A stretch of DNA of 64,000 nucleotides from assembly GCA_024663395.1 (NCBI GenBank), contig JANFAH010000038.1, forward strand, positions 310,001 through 374,000, read 5' to 3'. The notes below the pieces were generated by a model, which was not told where the DNA came from, ran no database searches, and worked only from the letters and a program-made list of their open reading frames with translations. How positions within the stretch are numbered: position 1 is the first letter of the stretch; each line of letters opens with the position of its first letter. Source of the DNA: Pisolithus tinctorius (lineage: Eukaryota; Basidiomycota; Agaricomycetes; Boletales; Pisolithaceae). A program made the translations under genes and the position numbers. Positions 11,856 to 23,440 of this stretch are shown here, one piece after another.

Positions 11856-13700
11856 ATGGATGTGGTATCCCTGGCACCCACTGAACAGCAGCTTTCAATG
11901 GACACCATGCTGGCATGAATCAGAGATGATGTGAGTGACCCAGATCTTGCAAGCTGCACCCTGGATGTATTTGGCAGTGATCAGACTATTTCCAGCCATC
12001 CACCCATGCATATTGAGTGGATGAGGAATCCCCAGCACCTGCTGAACAGTGACTTTCCATGGACACCATGTTGGCATGAATTGGAGATGATTTGAGTGAC
12101 CCAGATCACACAAGCTGCACTCTGGGTGTATCTGGCATTAATCAGACTATTTCCAGCCATCCACCCATCCACATCGAGTGGATGCAGCATCCCTGGCACC
12201 CCCTCAATAGTGGCTTGCCATGGACACCATTCCAGCATGAATTGGAGCTGATTTGAGTGACCCAGACCTCACAAGTGCACCCAGGATGTATGGCCCATGA
12301 ATCAGACTATTTCCAACCATCCACCCATCTGTATTGAGTGCATGAGGTATCCTCAGCACTCACTCAACAGTGGCTTTCCATGGACACCATTCTGGCATGA
12401 ATCAGAGCTGATTTGAGTGACCCACCTCACAAGCTGCACCTGGGATGTATGTCCCATTAATCAGACTATTGCCAGCCATCTGCCCATCTGTATTTAGCAG
12501 ATGAGGTATCCTTGGCACCCACTCAACAGTGGCTTTCCATGGACACCATTCTGGCATGAATCTGAGCTGATTTGAGTGACCCAGACCTTACCAGCTGCAC
12601 CCTTGGTGTATTTGGCATTAATCAGACTATTGCCAGCCATCCACCCATCTGTATTGAGCAGATGTGGCATCCCTGGCACCCACTCAACAGTGGCTTTCCA
12701 TGGACACCATTCTGGCATGAATCAGAGCTGATTTGAGTGACCCAGACCTCACAAGCTGCACCCAGGATGTATGTCCCATTAATCAGACTATTGTCAGCCT
12801 TCCACCCATTGGTATTGAGCGGATGCAGTATCCTCAGCATCCCCTCAACAGTGGCTTTTCATGGACACCATTCTGGCATGAATCAGAGCTGATTTCAGTG
12901 ACCCAGATCTCACAAGCTGCACCCTTGGTGTATTTGCCATTAATCAGACTATTGCCAGCCTTCTGCCCATCTGCATTGAGTGGATGTGGTATCCTCAGCA
13001 CACACTCAACAGTGGCTGTCCATGGACACCATTCTGGCATGAATCAGATCTGATCCAACCTTGCACACTGCACCCAGGATGTATATCCCATTCATCAGAC
13101 TATTGCCAGCCATCCACCCATCTGTATTGAGCAGATGTGGTATGCTTGGCACCCACTCAACAGTGGCTGTCCATGGACACCATTCTGTCATGAATCCGAG
13201 CTAATCTGAGTGACACAGTCCCCACAAGCTGCACCCAGGATGTATGTGGAGTTAATCAGACTATTGCCAACCATCTGCCCATCTGTATGGAGTGAATGTG
13301 GTATCCCCAGCACCTGCTGAACAGTGGCTTTCCATGCACACCATTCTGGCATGAATTGGAGCTGATTTGAGTGACCCAGATCTTGCAAGCTGCACCCTGG
13401 ATGTATTTGGTATTAATCAGACTATTGCCAGCCATCTGCCCATCTGCATTCAGCAGATGTGGTATCCCCAGCACCTACTGAACAGCAGCTTTCCATGGAT
13501 GCCATTCTGCCATGAATAGGACCTGATTTGAGTCATCCAGATCCCACAAGCTGCACCCTGGATGCAAGTCTCATTAATGAGGGTATTGCCAGCCATCCAC
13601 CCATTCATATTGAGCTGATGTGGTATCCCCAGCATCCACTCAACAGCAGCATGCCATGGACACCATTCCAACATGAATTGGAGCTGATTTCCATGACCCA
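11856..13700 (-). repeat. 161-bp satellite A, reverse-orientation block
   Basis: About 11.5 units, reverse complement of 3565-6404. It meets satellite C at 11855 and block B at ~13703, mirroring the left arm. The open frames it produces are satellite readings, not genes. Confidence 0.9.
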
Positions 13701-13704
13701 GATC

Positions 13705-14942
13705 AGATCTGCCCACCCCCCTCCTGCCCTTTCAAGTTTCTCCTCACAAATCCCCACAGGTTATTTTCATCACTCCTCCAAATTTTATGTAATTATGTAA
13801 TCATAAAACAGCGCAGCCACTACTCCCAGAAACATGTCCTCATTTGGCATGTGCCTGATATCCAACATTCCCACACACTGCCCTCATTGTCCCCAGCCTC
13901 CCCTTTCTTTCTGGGCTCTGTCCCTTCGCTTTAGGCATTATATAAGATCGTTACATGTACTATAAGTCCATTAGCCCATAAATGAATGCTGTTCCCCCCA
14001 TCCTAATGGGCCTAAATAATTGCAATGTCTGATTGGGGCAAAACCAGAAAAAGCAATCACTTTTTTGATATATTGGTTATATCTATCCATTTATTGTGTC
14101 CCCTTGAAGGGGCCATGTGTCCCTACAACATATCACAAGTTGGTAGGCTGGGATGGTGTGCTTCAAGTGTAGTGGCACAATTGCCTCCTCCCTGTGTTAC
14201 ACCCTGAAGATATTTCTCTGGGCTTTTTGGCACTGGTAATGTAATCTGACTTGGCATAGTGGTCATAACAAGTGTACTTGCATGTAATTTGATCATCCAT
14301 GAAGTGTCTGAAAGGCTCAGAAAAACTGGAAAGTATCTTAGCGGCTCAAACAAAAAAAGTGTTCACATTTTTGATATATTTGACATGGGCACTTGAAAGT
14401 GGAACTAGCTTTGAGGATGGTTCCATACCTACAACATATCAACAGCTCATTATGTGGGGCAGACACCTGGAGGTGTTGTGCCATGAGCTCTTCCTGCTGG
14501 TATTTAGGGGTTTCATCATGTTCTAGGCTGTTTACTGCTATTCTGACAATCTAGGCAGCACTGTACTACTGATTGGCAGTCACCACAACATTCCCAAGCT
14601 CATCCCTTCAGGGTAGAGCACTGGGGAACTGAAACAATCCTCCAGAGAGCATGGGAAAAGGTGCCAAAAATTGCGGAGATTTTCAAAACATATCAAAAAC
14701 ATGAAATTGCACACCCCACACAATGTATGGTATCCAATGGATTGTAGTACTGAGATTTTGTTCATATGTTAGGACCTCCTTGGACTATATTAGACCCACT
14801 TGAGTGTAACACAACTCAGAACTTCAGACTTGGTGTTAGTCTCCTACACCTTGGGTAGTCAAATGTATCCATTCAATGACAGGTCCTAGTGTATCAATTT
14901 TCGCATTGTTGGGTTTTAATGAGTGATGAATATAATATGTTC
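13705..14942 (-). repeat. Block B, single reverse copy
   Basis: Reverse complement of about 2325-3560, including the C-rich terminus (gcccacccccctcctgccc) next to satellite A. The encoded mirror ORF at 14123-14353 is nearly identical to one at 2878-3147. It ends near 14942, where the G unit starts. No recognisable protein. Confidence 0.8.
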
Positions 14943-15183
14943 ACTTCAGTCAACCCCCCTCGGAGACCTATTAGGTCTGGAGATTTTGATATAAGTATTA
15001 ACCTAATAGGTGTCATTTGGTGGGGAATTCCCAACTTTTGGGGATTCTCCACCACCATTCCTGGAGATTCTCCAAGGCAGCAATTTAATATGGTTGGCAA
15101 AAACATTTCCTCCATAATATATATATATTATACATCAAATGAAAGGGTAGCTGGGGTCCAAATTGGACTTTCTCCAGGCTAAA
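14943..15183 (+). repeat. G unit (mobile repeat ending at 43-bp array motif)
   Basis: The segment from cacttcagtcaac to ctccaggctaaata is repeated at 22346-22612. It contains an 18-nt inverted motif around tattaggtct/acctaatagg, ggggattctccac words related to the 21-bp minisatellite, and an (AT)n tract. Here it ends at TA, where element I is inserted; the other copy runs on into the 43-bp minisatellite. Confidence 0.7.
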
Positions 15184-16168
15184 TACAGTGAGGGACAAAA
15201 GTGTTGCAATGTTTGTAAGGTTTGACTTTCTGCTGATGTAGCCTGGGCTATTCTGCACAGATGATCATGATACCTATACCATTGGAAAGGGGTGACTCTA
15301 CACTTTCCAGTGCACTAAGGTTCAGTCCAAACAAAGCAATACATGCCGAGATACACCCTATTCTTTCCAAAATGTGCATTGCAATGCTTTTGTCCCTGAC
15401 TGGTGAAATTGTGAAAAGCAACCTTTTGATGGGATTAAGGGCATGAAGGATGGGAAAATATGATTACATAATAGACCACATGATCTTCCAGATGATTTGT
15501 CAGCATGTAAACAATGACAAACATTGGACTTGTACCATTAACCCTCCCTCTTTTACCACAACTCATGAAATCATCTCTCTAGCTCACATGGTCATTTTCT
15601 CAAGGAATTCTTTTCAAATACTGGTGGCCACCACAGTACCATCAGTATAGCATGCTCTCAGAACCATCAGTCCCTTAAAAAACCTGCTGTCAGTCATTCC
15701 CTGGACTGTTTCCCCCCCATGCCTGATGTGTTCTGGGACTAATCAGTACTTGGAAGGCTGAAAATGTTATGGAGGTCAATCTGGCACTTCAGCACATGGT
15801 GGAAAAGCTAGCCCCCTCTCAACCAATGCATTTCTGGCACTGGGACACTGGCATGGAGGTTGGGGGGAGACAAAACCTCCTTGTGCTCCAAGCACCCTAA
15901 GAGGGTTCACTAGATCTTGCTCTGATCTGAACTTTGGATGACTGGGGAAGGGTCATTTGGTCATATGTGACCAAAGGCAATATTCAGGGCCAGATGGAAG
16001 CACAGGATTCTGCTCCATGGCAGTTCAGTAGCATATCCTCCTGATGACACCCAGAGATAAAGCGGATTTTGTCTTGCCCTAGCTTCCATACCACTGTCCC
16101 TGTGCCAGAAATGCATTGGTTGAGAGGGGGCTAGCATTTCCACCATGTGCTGAAGTGCCAGATTGACC
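15184..16168 (+). mobile_element. Element I, left part (Tc1-type, truncated)
   Basis: Starts with CAGTGAGGGACAAAAGTG at 15186 next to TA (15184-15185), inserted in the word gctaaaTAgacc of the G unit. The first arm, 15186-15402, is closed by an inverted copy of its own end (TTTTGTCCCTGACTG). The interior is one half of a palindrome, with centre tttggtcatatgtgaccaaa at 15956-15975, shared with elements D and I-2. It is cut at 16168, where Ty3 pol begins. No transposase. Confidence 0.75.
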
Positions 16169-18216
16169 TCCATCTTGGCCAAGCATGCCATCCTCATGGT
16201 CGCTCTCCTGATGACAGTAAGGTGAAGAAGGTCATCAACTGGCCAACACTTGCCACTACCAAGGATGTTCACTCTTTCCTAGGTCTCTGCAGTACTGTTC
16301 ACATCTGGATTGCGAACTATTCACAGTTGGCTCACCCACTCATTGATCTCTATCACAAGAATGCTCCATTCATCTGGGGTCAGGCCCAGCAAGATGCATT
16401 TGATGCCTTGAAGCTTGCCATCTCATCTGCTCCTGCCCTTCACCCCATTGACTACTCGTCTGACCTGCCAGTTGTTCTTTCTGTTGATGCCAGTAACATT
16501 GCCATTGGATTCATCCTGTCTCAGTATGATGATGAAGGTCACAAACATCCTGCTTGCTATGGATTGCTTCCCATCAATGAATGTGAATCTCGCTACAGTC
16601 AGCCTAAGCTCGAGCTCTACAGTCTTCTCAGAGTGCTTCATCACTATCATCTATATCTCTATGGCATTCGCCATCTATGGGTAGAGGTTGATGTGAAATA
16701 CATCAAAGGTATGCTCAACGATCCAGATCTTCAGCCTAATGCAACCATCAATCACTGGATTGAGGGTATCCTACTCTTCAACTTTAAGCTTGTTCACGTC
16801 CCTGCTGTTCAACACCAAGCCCCAGATGCACTTTCTAGATGTTAACCTACAGAAGAAGAGTATGAAGAAGGCAAGGTCGATGCAGAAGAAGCTGATGAGT
16901 GGTTGGAGAGTGTTCTTTTCACAGATGCCCATCCCCTCCCATACAATGTCATGACCCTCCCATCCTTCCTTTCCAATGATACATCCCAGGATGTCCTTTT
17001 ATGTAGAGTCCTCCACTTCCTTCAAACAACAGAACTACAACCATTCCCTTCCAACACTGCTCACAAGCATTTCATTCGCAGATCCCTCCAGTTCTTCCTT
17101 TGTGAAGACCAGCTCTTTAAACATCGAGGTCCCCATCCTCCGGCTAAGGTCATCTTCAACCCAGATCTCCGTGCACAGATCCTCAGTCATGCTCATGAAG
17201 AACTTGGTCATCATGGAGTCTTTGGAGTCTTTCAGACCATCAGGCAGTGCTTTTATTGGCCTCAGCTCTATCAAGATGTCACCCATCATGTCCATTCCTG
17301 CCATGAATGGCAGATCTGAAGCACTTGTAAGGCAGAGGTTCCCATCACCATCACCACTTCCCCTAGAATCTTTATGAAGGTTTATGTCAATGTCATGCTC
17401 ATGCCCAAAGCTTGTGGATATTGCTATCTTGTTGCAGCTTGAGATGATCTTTCCCTCACTGCAGAAGGTCGTGCTCTTCGACATGCTAATGCAGACAGTC
17501 TTGCTAGGTTCTTCTGGGAAGAGGTCTTCTGTCATTATGGCATAATTGCGCAGGTTGTCACTGATAATGGCAGCGAGGTCAAGGGTGCCTTTGAGAAACT
17601 CATGAAGCACTATTCCATTCTGCAGATTCACATCTCCCCATATAATTCAAAAGCAAATGGAGTTGTAGAGCATGGACACTTTGTTATCAGAGAAGCTATT
17701 ATCAAGGCTTGCAAAGGAGACCTTTTGCTCTGGCCTTCCAAGGTTCATCATGCATTCTTTGCAGACAAGGTTACTACTCATTGCTCCACTGGATTCAGCC
17801 CTTACTTCTTGCTCCATGGTCTTGATCCTGTCTTGCCCTTCAATCTCTTTGAGTCTACATATCTTCTTGAAGGATTCCAGTCTGGAATGACTTCTCAGGA
17901 GCTCCTCACACATCGCATTCATCAGTTGGAGAAGAGAGAGGAGGACATCAATGCCGCTTTCACCACTCTGCAGAGGTCTCATTTGTGCTCCAAGGGTTGG
18001 TTTGAGAAGAGGTATGCACTACAGTTGGTGAAGTCTGCTTATGAGCTGGGAGACTTGGTATTGGTTCACAACACTCAGATAGAAGAGGAACTGGATTGTA
18101 AATCAAAGCCACACTACCTTGGTCCCTATGAGGTTGTTTGTCACACCAAGGGAGGTTCCTACATCATTAAAGAACTTGATGGCACCATTTCTGCTTGAGG
18201 AGTCACAGCATTTTGA
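16169..18216 (+). pseudogene. pol: Ty3/gypsy pol: RT thumb, RNase H, integrase (degenerate)
   Basis: The 16147-16845 frame carries the end of the RT domain (KVKKVINWP..FLGLC) and an RNase H with VDAS and ELYSLL motifs. 16903-17319 has the integrase zinc-binding HH..CC region, but the second Cys pair reads C-H-E-W, so one zinc ligand is lost. After a frameshift, 17440-18198 holds the integrase core (VTDNGSEV, then ISPYNSKANGVVEHGH with the catalytic Glu) and a C-terminal domain. A stop at 18196-18198 separates an acidic tail. RT palm is missing because the left side is element I. Confidence 0.85.
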
Positions 18217-19425
18217 CTCATTCCCTATTATTCTTGACACACTCATTTACCAGAAGTTATGGAAAAAGATATTGGTGAAGAAGAAGAAAGTAACAGCAAT
18301 AATGATGATGAAGAAAATGATGCTGAAGATGAAGATGAGGAAAACCAAGAACACAATAACGAAAATGACTATGACTCAGATGACTATTCATGATTTCTCC
18401 TTTCTCTTTTGATTTCTTACACTTATCCTCACTCATTCTTTTCTTCATTTCATTTGGATTTTTCTGTTTTCCCTGGGTTCCCTGCATTGGTTGCAATCAG
18501 GGACAATTGCATTTCTTGCCAGTGGATGTCACACACCAAAGGTGTTTGGTGAGGTGGACATGGATGCAGCTGATGAATGGAGATGAAGACCATAGCCCTC
18601 ATGCAAAGAAGGACAGCCAGAAATGTCAGCAGTCATCCCTTGCACAAGAATGAGTCATCAATGCCAAAGAAAAAGGAAGGAAGCAAGTTAAGCACCAATA
18701 AACAGGTCTTAAGCACCCATGTACAGCATTCTGGTTTTCGACATATCTCCACCATTTCTGCAGATACCGAAACCATTCCCACACTCACTTGTAGTGCTCA
18801 GCCATGTGATCCCACCTTCCAAAATTGGAAAGGATTTGCACACTCCACACGTTTCTACAGCACTCCCTCCAAAAGATGCTCATGTCACTAATTCTGCTGA
18901 TATGGCCACCTTCACATCAATCATTTCACTTATCCCCTTTGCTAGGGACCATGGCTATGTATATCTACCAGGAGTTCCTACCAGCTTCTGTCCTGAAGCA
19001 TCCTGGTACATCCCATCCTTGTTTGCCCCCTCTCAGCCCATCCAGCTTGGACAGCATGTTCTTTTTGTCAGTATGACCTCTAGGAGGACATTCTTTGGTT
19101 GCCTCAGGTCTGTCATTCGCTTGGAAAGGTCTTATGTGGTCATTTCAGTCTCTCTGGTCCAAGAAGCATATGGATCCTTCCTCCCTGCTCCCTGCAATGG
19201 CTTCATACCAGTCTTGTCCATCATTCTTCCAAAATTGCGACAGCTACAGTATAATCTACTGTTCTCCACTCTCCCTGATCGCATCCATGACAAGTATGAT
19301 GCACATCTTGCCCCCTTGTTGCAAGATACAGCAGAAGACACTCCCCCTTCATCCTCTCTTCCAACAGAGCCTCATTCATGAAGTTTTTACTTGCTTCACT
19401 GAGAGGACAGTTAGGGGGGGAAAGT
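18217..19425 (+). pseudogene. 3' ORF region of Ty3 element, function unknown
   Basis: Between pol and a polypurine tract (ttaggggggggaaag at 19411-19424) lie broken frames, the longest at 18719-19381 (220 aa, Ser/Pro/Leu-rich, no recognised domain). A segment from about 18533 to 19205 occurs again inverted at 47832-48476, so this region was copied elsewhere in the window. It could be a decayed third ORF of the element. No signal peptide or membrane segments that would suggest an envelope protein. Confidence 0.4.
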
Positions 19426-20245
19426 TGCGATCCCCTATGCTCCTGTCACCCCACAGAACCCCAAAGCTTGACCCCTGTTGACATCTGACTCACCCTGTCC
19501 ACTTTTGGATGTACTGTATTGGCATCAGATCAGCGCTGCCTCTCTGTCATCCCACTTTGGCCCAGAGGCAATCTCTTTGAGATGTGACATGCACAGCCTC
19601 CCCCTAATGTGATTCCAGTGCATTTTCCCAGTTTCTGACATTATTTGACTCATACTTTGACATTCTGACTGTCTTTGACTCACCTATTGCCAATACTTAC
19701 CAATCTTTTGACTTTGCTTACTGATTCTTCATTTTTTGGCTTACTTATCCTTACCAATGCTCACCAATGCTTTCTAAGATGATTACCCACCGCTTACATT
19801 CCTTAGTCATCAGTTACCAATCACTTACCAAGTGTTTGCACCTTGTTTTCCATAGGCAATGCCCCTGTGCTGTATATAAATCACTGTACTTAGATAGCTG
19901 AAAAAAAGAGAAGGGAGAAGATGTCAGAGAGCCCCCTCTTGCTCACATTTTATCATCACTCAGTAAATCATTCAGCAGCTTCAATAGTTGAGACTTTATT
20001 AAGGGTCTAGCTATTGTCTACTTCACTTATCATCGTCTATCATCAATCAGCTTTGCTCCAAGTCCTCCCTGAGCTCAGTGCAGCTCAGAGCATCGAATTA
20101 AGTTGCCATCCATCCTGCTGTAGGCTGACAGCAGTCTACCCTATCACATTCTATCACATTCTTGCTCCCTCTTTGTCAGGAGCACCCCCAACCCTCAGCA
20201 CTCATCTTTGAGTGTTGTAGCTTGCAAAAACCCTCCCAGATAACA
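19426..20245 (+). mobile_element. Probable LTR of the preceding Ty3 element
   Basis: Begins TGCGATCCCC immediately after a purine tract and ends GATAACA, about 820 bp. Contains a TATA-like tgtatataaat at 19871-19881 and an A/G-rich stretch after it. Only one copy is visible in the window, so the borders rest on the TG..CA rule and the polypurine tract. Confidence 0.5.
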
Positions 20246-20339
20246 GGTTCTACCATCTAGGTACCACATAGGCACACCACCACTTGCTCTTATTGTCTTT
20301 TGTGTTGGTTTTGGTTGGTTTCCAACACTGAACCTCACT

Positions 20340-20871
20340 TTGACTCACAGCACAGTCAGGTACTCCACAGCACACACACTGCATGGTCCAGTGCCTGGAC
20401 TGTTTCCTTTTCTGGATGTTCTATGTTACCCATTTGTATGTCCTCCATCCACCCTTCATTTGTCATCTAGGAAGTTTTACTTAAAATTTTCTGGGTCTCC
20501 ATATGTCAGTTCCAATTCCAGTTACTGTGCCTCCATAGTGGTATAAAAGCATGTATCATACTCCACCATTCCTCAGTATGAATATCAACTTAGTTCCTAC
20601 TCCCTCTGTCTTGGACTTCTGCCTGTCAGAGTTATCTCTGACTCTCTGTCTGTACTCTCCCTCTGAAATATGAGGGCTGAGATCGTGCAAGGGGGTAGTG
20701 CATGAGCTAAACCTGACACCCTCACTTTGCTCCACCTTTACTTCAGTGGTCTTCATTCCTGCCAACACTCTGCTAGTCAGAGTTCTGTCCTTTTGTGTCA
20801 GACTTGCTTCTGGACCCCTCCCCAGACCTTGTTAAGCATTGGAGTCGGTCGGAGTAGGCCCAGACTTGACA
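20340..20871 (+). mobile_element. LTR of family F, 5'-truncated, CpG-poor
   Basis: Aligns with the last ~530 bp of the intact solo LTR at 28509-29222 and ends in the same ggcccagacttgaca. Positions where the young LTR has CG mostly read TG or CA here. It is followed at 20933 by a gag start codon, so it is the 5' LTR of a fragmentary Ty3 element. Confidence 0.8.
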
Positions 20872-20932
20872 GTATATTTGTACTCACACTTGTATGATCT
20901 TGCTTTCTGTCTTCCAAAAAACTTACACCATT

Positions 20933-21967
20933 ATGAGAACTTGAGCTCAATCCCAGAGAGAGGTCGCTGAAAACCTTGCTGCAGCACTAGCTAATCTGCA
21001 TCAACTCCCTTCCATTGTCAAACAGTTCCAATCATTCTCTGCTCAACACTGCTCTTGTGCTGAGGGAAAAAGCACTTCACAAGCTGGTCGCTCCAACCTC
21101 CACCTGACAACCTTCCATACTCTGTCTCCTTGTAATCAAGATGATGGACTTGACCCCAACCCTGATTATCCTGATGGTGATCCTGACAGTGGAGGCAGTG
21201 GTGACAGGGATATTCCCAAAGACCTGGCTGAGCTGCCAGAGGATCCCCTCATAGCTCTTGCTAGAGTTGTCCATGCACTTGCATGGTCTAGTTCATGCAC
21301 TGGGGACTCCACTCCAAAAACCAAGGTCTGTGAGCCTGACACCTTTGATGGCTCTGACCCAAAGAAACTCCATGAGTTCCTTGTTCAATGTGAGCTGAAC
21401 TTTCAAGACTGCTCCCATGCGTTCCACTCCAACAGGGCAAAGGTTACCTTTGCCCAGTCTTACCTTAAGGGAATGGCCCTGGCTTGGTTCGAGCCAGATC
21501 TGCTAAACCCTGATGGCTATGACCACCCACTCTGGATGGATGACTACCATGGGTTCTTACATGAGCTCACAACTAATTTCAGTCCACATGATGCCATAGC
21601 AGATGCTGTCCAGCAACTCAAGAACCTGACTATGAAAGACGGTTCTCAGATTACCAAATACATTGTGGAGTTCAATCACTGGGCTTCACAGGTCAAGGAC
21701 TATGGTGTCAGTGCACTCTGCCACCGTTTTTATAGTGGACTTCCAGACTGCATCAAAGACGAGATCACTTGCATCAGAAAACCTACTACCCTTGCACAAC
21801 TCTGCAAACTCACCCAGACCATCGATGCACACTACTGGGAACATAAAGCAGAGATCTCATGCACCACCAAGTCTGCCACTGACAAGTTGCAGTCCTCCAG
21901 CTCTGACAACAAGTATAAATTGGCATCCTCCACCTCTGCTCTGAAGCCCAATGCAAAGGGCTATTGA
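20933..21967 (+). pseudogene. gag: Ty3/gypsy gag, family F
   Basis: A 344-codon frame from ATG at 20933, with one early TGA as codon 4 (20942-20944) and no other stop to 21967. The TGA follows Met-Arg-Thr and precedes AQSQREV; CGA to TGA is the simplest explanation. The central region (FDGSDPKKLHEFLVQC.. to YSGLPDCIKDEI) is a Retrotrans_gag capsid domain. An acidic linker precedes it and a Ser-rich tail follows. There is no zinc knuckle before the sequence is cut by a copia LTR at 21965. Confidence 0.8.
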
Positions 21968-22181
21968 AGGTAGGCTGAGACAAGAGACCTAGGAAGGAGA
22001 CTACAGTAGTAAGTCAGTAAGGTAGCTATTAATTAACAAAGAAGAACAGTTACCTCAGGCTTCAGTTACAAGAAGTCTGAGGTACACCTGGAGGAAAAAC
22101 AAACATCCTAAGTGCGAAGGTTTATTATGTAAGCTTGTACAATGTAAGCAAAATTCAGGTAAAGGTGGTAACACTTCAACA
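21965..22181 (-). mobile_element. Ty1/copia 3' LTR
   Basis: A 217-bp LTR reading TGTTGAAGTG..CTACCTTCA on the minus strand. It directly follows, in that direction, a polypurine tract (gctgagggggtg, 22182-22194) and the copia RNase H end. Short LTRs of this size are usual for copia elements. It abuts the Ty3 gag frame at 21965. Confidence 0.7.
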
Positions 22182-22203
22182 CACCCCCTCAGCATAACAA
22201 GGC

Positions 22204-22352
22204 TTAGAAAATAATACCCATACCAGAAGAGAAATGCTCATGCTTCTCATGTGATAACCCCTTGGTGAGGATGTCAGCCACCTGCTCATTTGTAGACACA
22301 TACTGTACTGCCAGGTCTCCACTCTCCACCTTTTCACGAATAAAATGCACTT
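22204..22352 (-). pseudogene. pol: Ty1/copia RNase H C-terminus
   Basis: The minus-strand frame reads VHFIREKVESGDLAVQYVST then NEQVADILTKGL, the hallmark C-terminus of copia RNase H (H-F-I-R-E-K..T..Q.ADI.TK.L). Only ~50 codons remain. Upstream in its sense direction the frame runs into the G unit at 22346, so the rest of the copia element was replaced or interrupted there. Confidence 0.85.
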
Positions 22353-22612
22353 CAGTCAACTCCCCTCGGAGACCTATTAGGTCTGGAGATTTTGATATAA
22401 GTATTAACCTAATAGGTGTCATTTTGTTGGGAATTCCCAACTTTTGGGGATTCTCCACCACCATTCCTGGAGATTCTCCATTCCCTAGCTGGAGATTCTC
22501 CAGGGCAGCAATTTAATATGGTTGGAGAAAATGTTTTCTCCATAATATATATATATTATACATCAAATGAAAGGGTAGCTGGGGTCCAAGTTGGACTTTC
22601 TCCAGGCTAAAT
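22346..22612 (+). repeat. G unit, second copy
   Basis: Near-identical to 14943-15183 with an extra ggagattctcc segment. Its left boundary coincides with the point where copia homology stops, and its right side grades into the 43-bp minisatellite. The two together may be one arm of a foldback-type element. Confidence 0.7.
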
Positions 22613-23285
22613 AGACCCCCTTTCCAGGTTGATCCTGGGCTTTCCCCAGGCTAAATAGACCTGCTTTCCAGGTTGATCCTGGGATTTCCCCTGGCTAAAT
22701 AGACCTGCTTTCCAGGTGAACCTGGGCTTTCCCCAGGCTAAATAGACCTGCTTTCCAGGTGAACCTGGGATTTCCCCAGGCTAAATAGACCTGCTTCCCA
22801 GGTGAACCTGGGATTTCCCCAGGCTAAATAGACCTGCTTTCCAGGTGAACCTGGGATTTCCCCAGGCTAAATAGACCTGCTTCCCAGGTGAACCTGGGAT
22901 TTCCCCAGGCTAAATAGACCTGCTTGCCAGGTGAACCTGGGCTTTCCCCAGGTTAAATAGACCTGCTTGCCAGGTGAACCTGGGCTTTCCCCAGGCTAAA
23001 TAGACCTGCTTTCCAGGTGAACCTGGGTTTTCCCCAGGCTAAATAGACCTGCTCTCCAGGGTGAACCTGGGCTTTCCCCAGGCTAAATAGACCTGCTTTC
23101 CAGGTGAACCTGGGTTTTCCCCAGGCTAAATAGACCTACATTCTAGGCTGACCTGGGTTTTCCCCAGGGTAAATAGACCTGCTTTCCAGGCAGAACATGG
23201 GCTTCCCATAGGCTAAATAGACCCATTTCCAGGGTGAACCTGGGTTTTCCCCAGGCTAAATAGACCCACTTTCCCAGGCCATGTC
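22600..23285 (+). repeat. 43-bp minisatellite
   Basis: About 16 tandem copies of a 43-bp unit containing aaatagacctgctttccagg and tgaacctgggatttccccag. Each unit holds a short inverted pair (cctggg/ccccagg). Left units continue seamlessly from the G unit; the right end is followed by ggggattctccatgcatcagg, resembling the end of the 21-bp arrays. Confidence 0.9.
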
Positions 23286-23440
23286 CTGGTGGGGATTCTC
23301 CATGCATCAGGAAAACAGTGGTTGTTCTAACTGTTCTAATCACAACTTATCTCAGAAAGGTAGATGTATAAGTGGAATGGATGCCAAGGAACATATAGAG
23401 CAAGTGAATTAAGCAAGACACATATGGTTCTATAGAGTAC
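23286..23440. other. Spacer between minisatellite and solo LTR
   Basis: Contains a gattctccatgcatcaggaaaac segment resembling the inner edge of the foldback arms at 24372 and 26230, then unremarkable AT-rich sequence ending in AGTAC, the target site of the next LTR. Confidence 0.4.

Noticed and set aside
18719..19381. 220-aa ORF as an envelope-like gene
   Set aside because: No signal peptide, transmembrane segment or cysteine pattern of an envelope protein; the region is degenerate and copied elsewhere as a fragment.
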